This document shows, one piece after another, positions 1-4,687 of a DNA stretch of 11,024 nucleotides. Numbering within the stretch: the first letter of the stretch is position 1; each line of letters starts with the position of its first letter. The notes under the pieces were generated by a model. The model was not told the origin of the DNA. It was given only the letters and a program-made list of their open reading frames with translations, and made no database searches. Source of the DNA: Bacteriovoracaceae bacterium (GTDB taxonomy: Bacteria > Bdellovibrionota > Bacteriovoracia > Bacteriovoracales > Bacteriovoracaceae); the NCBI GenBank assembly GCA_018060635.1, contig JAGOVR010000046.1:1-11024 (forward strand), read 5' to 3'. The position numbers were made by a program, and so were the translations under genes.

Positions 1-507
1 TTCTTTTTTCGTCATGTGAATAAGAGGTGTAACTATTCTAAACTTAGGATCATTTAAATCTTTTTGTAGAATTTTTTCTTTGAGATCCATGTATTCACGA
101 GAGCAATCAGGATAACCTGAGTTGGCCACTTCTAACTCCATCACTCCCATATAAATTTCGTGAGCTCCTAACGTGTGAGCATAAATGGCGGCAAGACGAG
201 CCATCAAACCATTGCGGCCTACCACCAAAGTGTTAGGGGCAGAATTTTCTTTATGAACAATAGGTATTTCATGATGAGTGAGAGCATTTTCTGTGATTTT
301 TTGTAGAACAGATAAATCTAGAACTTCATGTTGAATATTCCAATCGCTACAAATTTTTTTAGCACATTCCAGTTCCACGCTGTGTTTTTGCCCGTAAGAA
401 AAAGAAATAGAAAGAACAGCCGAAGCTCCATATTTTTGTAGGGCCAATTTTAAACAAAGAGAGGAGTCCATGCCTCCCGAATGAATAACTAATGCTTTCT
501 TTTTCAT
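1..507 (-). CDS. queC: 7-cyano-7-deazaguanine synthase QueC (3' part outside window)
   Basis: QueC converts 7-carboxy-7-deazaguanine to preQ0 with ATP and ammonia, in the cytoplasmic queuosine (tRNA modification) pathway. Translating the minus strand from ATG 507-505 gives 169 codons open to the window edge. The N-terminus has the PP-loop motif SGGMDS (residues 10-15), then SYGQKHSVE, the NTLVVGRN block, and the family-diagnostic SGYPDC segment followed by REYMDLK. The end reads VTPLIHMTKKE, which matches the middle of QueC. Typical QueC is about 220-230 aa, so roughly 55 residues, including the C-terminal zinc-binding cysteine cluster, lie beyond base 1. An in-frame TAA just upstream of ATG 507 rules out a longer N-terminus. 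The best Shine-Dalgarno is 18 nt away, in front of a five-codon leader ORF described separately. Truncation is due only to the window edge. Confidence 0.95.
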   Translation of the reverse strand, partial: MKKKALVIHSGGMDSSLCLKLALQKYGASAVLSISFSYGQKHSVELECAKKICSDWNIQHEVLDLSVLQKITENALTHHEIPIVHKENSAPNTLVVGRNGLMARLAAIYAHTLGAHEIYMGVMELEVANSGYPDCSREYMDLKEKILQKDLNDPKFRIVTPLIHMTKKE

Positions 508-530
508 AGGTTAGGCATCATATTTCTCCT
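504..530 (-). promoter_or_regulatory. Possible leader mini-ORF (MMPNL) with Shine-Dalgarno before queC
   Basis: On the minus strand a strong AGGAG (530-526) lies 4 nt before ATG 521-519 and 7 nt before a second ATG (518-516). Either one opens a tiny frame reading M(M)PNL and stopping at TGA 506-504. That stop overlaps the queC start as ATGA (507-504). The AGGAG is 18 nt from the queC ATG, too far for good direct initiation. The layout suggests ribosomes start on the mini-ORF and reinitiate at queC. This is seen in sequence but its function is inferred; looping or weak direct initiation remain possible. Confidence 0.4.
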
Positions 531-549
531 TTCCCTTTTGGGCAAGTTA

Positions 550-558
550 TGCTATAGT
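550..558 (+). promoter_or_regulatory. Candidate extended -10 promoter for the 95-aa gene
   Basis: TGC followed by TATAGT (553-558) forms an extended -10 element with a 5/6 match to TATAAT. It would place the transcription start near 565, some 20 nt before ATG 585. No good -35 is seen 16-18 bp upstream (only TTTCCC-like sequence), as is common for extended -10 promoters. The gene's AGGGG Shine-Dalgarno (572-576) follows at suitable spacing. The box core CTATAG is self-complementary, so the same bases could also serve the divergent queC gene. Confidence 0.45.
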
Positions 559-584
559 GCGTTAAAAAATCAGGGGAATAATGT

Positions 585-872
585 ATGGGAAGCTGGAAAG
601 AAAAATTTAGTGATCTTTTAGATGTTTGCCACATTGAAATAAAAAAAACCACCATTATTGGTAAACATATGGTGGTGGCCTCTAAAACTAATACAGATTT
701 GCGTAATCTACAGGAAGAATTAGGAAAGTTAGCTGTAAAAGAAATGATGGCTGGTAGGCTGGATTGGGAGCATCCTCGTGCACAATCGTTGTTAAGTGCG
801 GTTAAAAAATGTGAATTAGAGCTTTTGGTTATGGAAGAGAAAGTTCAAGCAGTTAAAAAAAATCTACACTAA
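585..872 (+). CDS. Unrecognised 95-aa helical cytoplasmic protein
   Basis: I do not recognise this protein. The start is ATG 585, 8 nt after an AGGGG Shine-Dalgarno; the nearby ATG 581 is out of frame and closes quickly. The product has no signal peptide or membrane segment. It is charged and probably mostly helical. Heptad-like stretches around residues 37-52 (TDLRNLQEELGKLAVK) and 71-93 (ending EEKVQAVKKNL) could form a short coiled coil or helical hairpin. Between them is a WEHPRAQSL turn. It stands alone, divergent from queC, and converges on the small membrane protein gene with overlapping stop codons (CTAA, 869-872). Its real-gene status rests on the good ribosome site, an extended -10 box, tight packing and plausible amino-acid composition. 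It does not resemble RNA polymerase omega, which I considered because rpoZ is missing from the gmk-rel operon. Confidence 0.75.
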   Translation: MGSWKEKFSDLLDVCHIEIKKTTIIGKHMVVASKTNTDLRNLQEELGKLAVKEMMAGRLDWEHPRAQSLLSAVKKCELELLVMEEKVQAVKKNLH

Positions 873-1117
873 AACACAGCGACATTAAACATTTTGATGA
901 GATAGCTCATAAGGCCCAACCAAAAGCTGGCGAGGAAGAGAGCTACATAGCTTCCGACATTTAGGTAATTGCTATATTTTTTGAAAGGGTGATTTTCTTT
1001 GAGACGAGAAAAAATAAAATTAGGCTTAATGATAAAGAGTAAGGCCATATTAAGAACCAGCACATAAAAAATAATCGAGGCAATAAAAAGAGGAATATAC
1101 TGTCCATTTTGATTCAT
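869..1117 (-). CDS. Small inner-membrane protein, two predicted helices, coupled to engB
   Basis: An 82-aa protein of unknown family. Two hydrophobic segments are clear: about residues 7-30 (from YIPLFIASIIFYVLVLNM) and about 51-73 (from LNVGSYVALFLASFWLGL). They are separated by a basic, polar loop (RLKENHPFKKYSNY). This predicts a two-pass membrane hairpin, probably with the Lys/Arg-rich loop in the cytoplasm and both ends outside. It has no cleavable signal-peptide pattern or catalytic motif. The ATG overlaps the engB stop as ATGA (1117-1114). It also has its own AAGGA site (plus bases 1123-1127) 5 nt upstream, so it is co-transcribed and likely translationally coupled with engB. Its TAG stop overlaps the TAA of the convergent 95-aa gene. 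Function cannot be assigned from sequence. Confidence 0.75.
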   Translation of the reverse strand: MNQNGQYIPLFIASIIFYVLVLNMALLFIIKPNFIFSRLKENHPFKKYSNYLNVGSYVALFLASFWLGLMSYLIKMFNVAVF

Positions 1118-1791
1118 AGGGTTCCTTTGTTTCTCTCAATAAATTGTAGCATAGCTGATTTTAATTCCTCAACACCAGTCTTTTTTTCGGCAGAAACTTG
1201 ATAAAACTCTCGCATAATTTTATATTTTTTGGAAATTCCCAGCATCGTTTTTTGAAAAGCATTTTTTTCTTTTTGTGATTTAATTTTATCAATTTTATTA
1301 AACACCAGAATTTTTTCCAAATCGAAAGACTTGATAAAATCTAGAAATAATTCATCACTTTTTTGGTCAGGGTGCCTTGCATCTTGAATGAGAATCACGT
1401 GGGTTTGTGCAGGGAGAAGTTCAAAAAAAGCAGGTAAAAAGTACTGCCAATGTTTGGCTTCAGCTTTGGACACATCTGCGTAACCATATCCAGGAAGATC
1501 AAAGAAATAAAGGAGAGGACTTTGATCAGTGGGCTCTTTTTTTTGCAGTTCAAATTTAAAAAGATTAATTTCTTTAGTGCGTCCAGGGGTGTTGGATGTT
1601 CGAGCTAAAGATTTTTCAAAAATTCGATTAATCAAGGAAGATTTTCCTACATTAGAGCGTCCTGCAAAGCAAAAAAAGAGGGCCTGTGGTTGCTTTCCTA
1701 GCCAAGCTTCCACATCTTCAATTTGCACGAAACCTCGTTCAAAAGTGGCATGAATAAAATGAATGGTAGAAAGAGGTGATTTTTTAAGCAT
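1114..1791 (-). CDS. engB: Ribosome biogenesis GTP-binding protein EngB (YihA/YsxC)
   Basis: EngB is an essential-type TRAFAC GTPase acting in late assembly of the 50S subunit. From ATG 1791 the product is 225 aa. All G motifs are visible: G1 GRSNVGKSS (residues 44-52), G2 TPGRTKEINLF (68-78), G3 DLPGYGYA (98-105), G4 NKID (165-168) and G5 SAEKKTG near the C-terminus. The DARHPDQKSDE stretch after the switch region is also family-typical. A TTG at 1824 would add 11 residues (MILPKRCKNNL) but lacks a ribosome site. ATG 1791 has an AAAGG about 15 nt upstream, which is not ideal either, so the start is moderately certain. The N-terminal arm before G1 (about 43 aa) is longer than in E. coli or B. 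subtilis, where it is about 25-35 aa. It is divergent from the sigma-54 activator and overlaps the small membrane protein gene by ATGA. Confidence 0.95.
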   Translation of the reverse strand: MLKKSPLSTIHFIHATFERGFVQIEDVEAWLGKQPQALFFCFAGRSNVGKSSLINRIFEKSLARTSNTPGRTKEINLFKFELQKKEPTDQSPLLYFFDLPGYGYADVSKAEAKHWQYFLPAFFELLPAQTHVILIQDARHPDQKSDELFLDFIKSFDLEKILVFNKIDKIKSQKEKNAFQKTMLGISKKYKIMREFYQVSAEKKTGVEELKSAMLQFIERNKGTL

Positions 1792-1892
1792 GAGGTTATT
1801 TTTGCACCTTTTAGGGAGAATCAAATTGTTTTAATGGTCTTATCACATGGCCTATTTCTTGAAAAGACATTCTGGAGAAAAGAGTTGTTCTC

Positions 1893-1898
1893 AGGAGG
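1893..1898 (+). promoter_or_regulatory. Shine-Dalgarno that decides the activator start
   Basis: A consensus AGGAGG ends 4 nt before ATG 1903. The upstream in-frame ATG at 1834 has no ribosome site and would add 23 residues with no counterpart in the family. ATG 1903 is therefore preferred, leaving 1792-1902 as the intergenic region shared with engB. Confidence 0.8.
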
Positions 1899-1902
1899 AA
1901 AG

Positions 1903-3180
1903 ATGCAAGAAGTTAAGAGGTATGCTTATTCTGCGGTCATAGAAAAAGGTGTGCGCTTAGGTGATATGGCATGGTTAAAACCCATGCAAGGCCGTAAGAA
2001 GAAAATTTTTTTAAGCCGAACTCAATTTCATTTTTTTTCTAGTAAGAGTATTCCTACCTCTATTTTTTCTTATTATCTTCCTCATGCAGGAGATGGATAT
2101 TTGCATTTTGTGTTAGAACTCTCAGCTGAAACAGATCAAGTGAATGCTCGCTTTTTTATGCGAGCAGTAGGAGATGTTCCTTTTAGACTTAATGGTAGTT
2201 TTGTCTTTGAAGCTTTTATTGAACGAGGTGATCGCATAGATCTAGGGTTTAACGTCTTAGATTTTACTCAGGAAGATGATCTCCATTTTCCTGAGCAAAA
2301 AATTCTACCCTTATGTGAAAATATTTTAAAATCAGATCTGAGTATTTTAATTGAAGGAGAAACAGGAACAGGAAAAACCACACTGGCAGGAGAAATTCAC
2401 CACCTTAGTGAACGCAAAGGGCGTTATGTTCATATTAATTTATCTTCATTTTCACCAGCTCTTATCGAAAGTGAACTTTTTGGTCATGTGAAAGGGGCAT
2501 TCACGGGAGCTGTTTGTGATAAAAAAGGGGCCTTTAGAGAAGCTGATTACGGGACATTATTTTTAGATGAAATAGATTCTCTCACAAAAGAATTGCAGGT
2601 TAAACTTCTTCTTTTTCTAGATTCCAAAGAAGTAAGACCTGTGGGAGGTAATCAAAGTTTTGTATGCCATACTCGACTTATCTTTGCTTCGGGAAGTTCT
2701 TTAAGAGAAAGAATGCATCAAGGTAAAACTCGCAGAGATTTTTATTATAGATTAACAGCAGGGGTATCTATTCATTTGGAAAAAATGAATCCAGAAAAAA
2801 TTGAAAAAATAATCTTGGAGTTTTTGCATTCACAGAATCGCTTGATTACACCTCAGCTTTTAGATTTTTATAAGAGATTACCATGGCCGGGAAATTTACG
2901 TCAGTTGTATGCTCATTTAAAGAAAAAGGTGGTGATACATTTAGATAAAAAGTTGCAATATGACAGAGAGGATGAATGTTTATTAGAATTACATCAAGAT
3001 GTAAAAAATACCACAAAAGACTTAACAGAGTTTTTGCCTTTAGAGTCTGCTAAAAAGGCTTATGCTTTGCGTACCTTACAACATTTTAATGGAGATTTAA
3101 GAATTGCCAGTAAAGTTTTAGAGATTAGCCCTCATACCTTAAGAACTTTGATCGAAAATACCGAACAAATAACTCACTAA
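1903..3180 (+). CDS. Sigma-54-interacting transcriptional activator with FHA-like N-terminal domain
   Basis: A 425-aa bacterial enhancer-binding protein. Residues about 20-121 end in a pattern typical of the last strands of an FHA domain (LNGS....A.I.RGDRIDLG...L.F, 96-121), which suggests a phosphothreonine or degenerate FHA sensor. The AAA+ domain has Walker A GETGTGKT (152-159), the sigma-54-contacting GAFTGA loop intact (198-203) and Walker B LFLDEID (219-225). It also has the arginine-finger region RRDFYYRL (277-284) and sensor II WPGNLR (328-333). A Fis-type helix-turn-helix closes the protein (FNGDLRIASKVLEISPHTLR, 395-414). Odd points: the usual ATN of sensor I reads ASG (262-264), and the PLRER segment after the arginine finger is replaced by LEKMNPEK. 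It should hydrolyse ATP to remodel sigma-54 polymerase. Target genes are unknown; the gene stands alone between engB and the yicC promoter. Confidence 0.88.
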   Translation: MQEVKRYAYSAVIEKGVRLGDMAWLKPMQGRKKKIFLSRTQFHFFSSKSIPTSIFSYYLPHAGDGYLHFVLELSAETDQVNARFFMRAVGDVPFRLNGSFVFEAFIERGDRIDLGFNVLDFTQEDDLHFPEQKILPLCENILKSDLSILIEGETGTGKTTLAGEIHHLSERKGRYVHINLSSFSPALIESELFGHVKGAFTGAVCDKKGAFREADYGTLFLDEIDSLTKELQVKLLLFLDSKEVRPVGGNQSFVCHTRLIFASGSSLRERMHQGKTRRDFYYRLTAGVSIHLEKMNPEKIEKIILEFLHSQNRLITPQLLDFYKRLPWPGNLRQLYAHLKKKVVIHLDKKLQYDREDECLLELHQDVKNTTKDLTEFLPLESAKKAYALRTLQHFNGDLRIASKVLEISPHTLRTLIENTEQITH

Positions 3181-3196
3181 TTCTTCAAAGCAGTAC

Positions 3197-3225
3197 TTTT
3201 TAAAAAGAGTGTTATCCCTTATAAT
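3197..3225 (+). promoter_or_regulatory. Promoter of the yicC-gmk-rel operon
   Basis: A perfect TATAAT (3220-3225) lies 30 bp before the yicC start. The matching -35 position (about 3197-3202, TTTTTA) is poor. It falls within the self-complementary run CTTTTTAAAAAG (3196-3207), which could act as an UP-like A/T tract. A start site near 3232 would give a leader of about 23 nt that contains the AGGA ribosome site (3245-3248). No terminator is visible between the activator stop at 3180 and this box, so read-through is possible. Confidence 0.6.
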
Positions 3226-3254
3226 GGGAGGCTACTACTTTAATAGGATATGAC

Positions 3255-4115
3255 ATGATGCAGTCCATGACAGGCTTTGCTCGCGAAGAAAAAAGACTTG
3301 AGCCGTACCAAATAGGCATAGAAATTAAATCAGTGAATCATCGTTTTAAAGAGATTCGTTTTCGTATGAATCACGAATTATCTTTTTTAGAAATGAGTAT
3401 GCGAAAAAAAATAGAGCAATCTTTTGGGCGAGGCAGTTTTGATATCTATGTTAAAGTGACTCGTGAAGATAAGGTTCAAGGAATTTCTTTACAGGAAGAA
3501 ATGGCCACAAATTTTTTACAAAAGCTAAAAAAAATAAGCCAAGATACTGCTGTTCCTTTGCATTTTTCTCCTAGCGATCTTCTGCGCCAAGAATTTTTAG
3601 AAGAAGCTCCTAAAGATTATCAATTGTTGCAAGAGCAAATTTTACAGATTTTTGATATGGTTGTGGATAAATTATTATTGGTACGACAAGAAGAAGGAAA
3701 AAAATTAGAACTTAAAATTAAAGAATATCTCGGGCATTTTTCTCAAGGTTATTTAAAAATTGCAAATTTAGTAAAAGAAAACCATCAATCGCTTAGAGAT
3801 AGTTTATTAAAAAAATTACAAGATATTAAAGGTCAAATTGACGAAAATAGATTGGCACAAGAAATGATTTATTATTTAGAGAAATGGGATATAGCAGAGG
3901 AAGTTCAACGCATCACCATTCATTTAGAAAAAGTGGCAGATGTTTTTAAGCAAGAAAAAGATAGAGGTAAGCAGATGGAATTTTGGCTTCAAGAATTAGG
4001 CAGGGAAACTAATACCATAGGTTCTAAATCAACTTTAGCAGAAGTTTCTGCTTTAGTGGTGCAAATGAAAATGGCTTTAGAAAAAATGCGTGAGCAAATG
4101 GCAAATTTAGAATGA
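3255..4115 (+). CDS. yicC: YicC-family endoribonuclease
   Basis: A 286-aa member of the YicC family; the E. coli protein has been described as an endoribonuclease involved in small-RNA turnover. The conserved N-terminus QSMTGFAR (3-10) is followed by EIKSVNHRFKEIRFR (23-37) and RGSFDIYVKV (about 59-68). The C-terminal DUF1732 signature is intact: DRGKQMEFWLQELGRE (236-251), then TNTIGSKS (252-260). The length matches the family. Two ATGs stand in tandem (3255 and 3258), both served by AGGA 3245-3248, so the first residue is uncertain by one. It is the first gene of the operon, and its TGA overlaps the gmk ATG (ATGA 4112-4115). The yicC-gmk adjacency is widely conserved. RemA/DUF370, often placed between the two in other phyla, is absent here. 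Confidence 0.95.
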   Translation: MMQSMTGFAREEKRLEPYQIGIEIKSVNHRFKEIRFRMNHELSFLEMSMRKKIEQSFGRGSFDIYVKVTREDKVQGISLQEEMATNFLQKLKKISQDTAVPLHFSPSDLLRQEFLEEAPKDYQLLQEQILQIFDMVVDKLLLVRQEEGKKLELKIKEYLGHFSQGYLKIANLVKENHQSLRDSLLKKLQDIKGQIDENRLAQEMIYYLEKWDIAEEVQRITIHLEKVADVFKQEKDRGKQMEFWLQELGRETNTIGSKSTLAEVSALVVQMKMALEKMREQMANLE

Positions 4116-4687
4116 AGAAAAGAGGTAACATTATTGTTATTGTGGCCCCGTCAGGAACAGGGAAATCAACCCTTATTGCAAAAATAAGATCTAAATTTCC
4201 CCATCTTAAGTGGTCAGTTTCCTGTACCACTCGTGCCAAGAGAGCAGATGAAGAGCATGGCAAGAATTATTATTTTATTTCACAAGAAGATTTTTTAGAA
4301 AAAAAATCAGCAGGTGCCTTTGTCGAGTGGGCCAAAGTTCATTCTAATTATTATGGCACACTTAAAAGTGTTGTTGAAGAAGAGCTTAATCAAGGACATA
4401 TTCTTCTTTTTGATTTGGATGTTCAGGGTGCCGATAGTATTAAAAAAATATATCATGAATCTGCCATAGTCATTTTTATAGAACCACCTTCTGTGGAAGT
4501 ATTAAAAGAACGCCTGATGAATCGCAAAACAGAAGCGGAGTCAGTTATTTTAGAAAGACTTACCAATGCAGAAAAAGAATTACTAAGAAAACATGATTAT
4601 GATTTTTTAATAAGAAATGATGATTTAAATGTAGCTTATCAAAAGTTAGAAAAAATTATTGAAAATATGATGAAGGGGTTGGAGTGA
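4112..4687 (+). CDS. gmk: Guanylate kinase
   Basis: Gmk phosphorylates GMP (and dGMP) to GDP with ATP, an essential cytoplasmic step in GTP supply. The 191-aa product has the P-loop APSGTGKST (12-20) and the GMP-binding block SVSCTTRAKRADEEHGKNYYF (35-55, with the conserved SxTTR, E and G-YxF positions). It also has FVEWAKVHSNYYGT, the DLDVQGA segment and the lid/C-terminal RLTNAEKEL helix. It is slightly shorter than the usual 200-210 aa but complete. It overlaps yicC by ATGA and rel by GTGA, so all three should be translated as one coupled unit. In many Proteobacteria rpoZ follows gmk directly; here rel does. Gmk is a known target of (p)ppGpp inhibition in several bacteria, which makes the coupling to rel functionally sensible. 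Confidence 0.97.
   Translation: MKKRGNIIVIVAPSGTGKSTLIAKIRSKFPHLKWSVSCTTRAKRADEEHGKNYYFISQEDFLEKKSAGAFVEWAKVHSNYYGTLKSVVEEELNQGHILLFDLDVQGADSIKKIYHESAIVIFIEPPSVEVLKERLMNRKTEAESVILERLTNAEKELLRKHDYDFLIRNDDLNVAYQKLEKIIENMMKGLE

Noticed and set aside
538..552. A -24/-12 promoter before the 95-aa gene
   Set aside because: GG and GC are off by one base from the required ten-base separation, and a good extended -10 box explains the region better.
508..584. A preQ1 riboswitch upstream of queC
   Set aside because: Only a 3-bp CCC/GGG stem is visible and the gap is too short and lacks the preQ1-I pseudoknot pattern (C-rich loop plus A-rich tail).
585..872. The 95-aa protein as a relocated RNA polymerase omega subunit
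   Set aside because: It lacks the omega N-terminal pattern (a conserved NRF.L..AA.RA-like segment) despite similar length.
1529..1753. Plus-strand 74-aa open frame inside engB
   Set aside because: It is a mirror frame of the conserved GTPase region without initiation signals.
4024..4263. Minus-strand 79-aa open frame across the yicC/gmk junction
   Set aside because: It lies antisense to two certain genes, has no ribosome site and no recognisable product.
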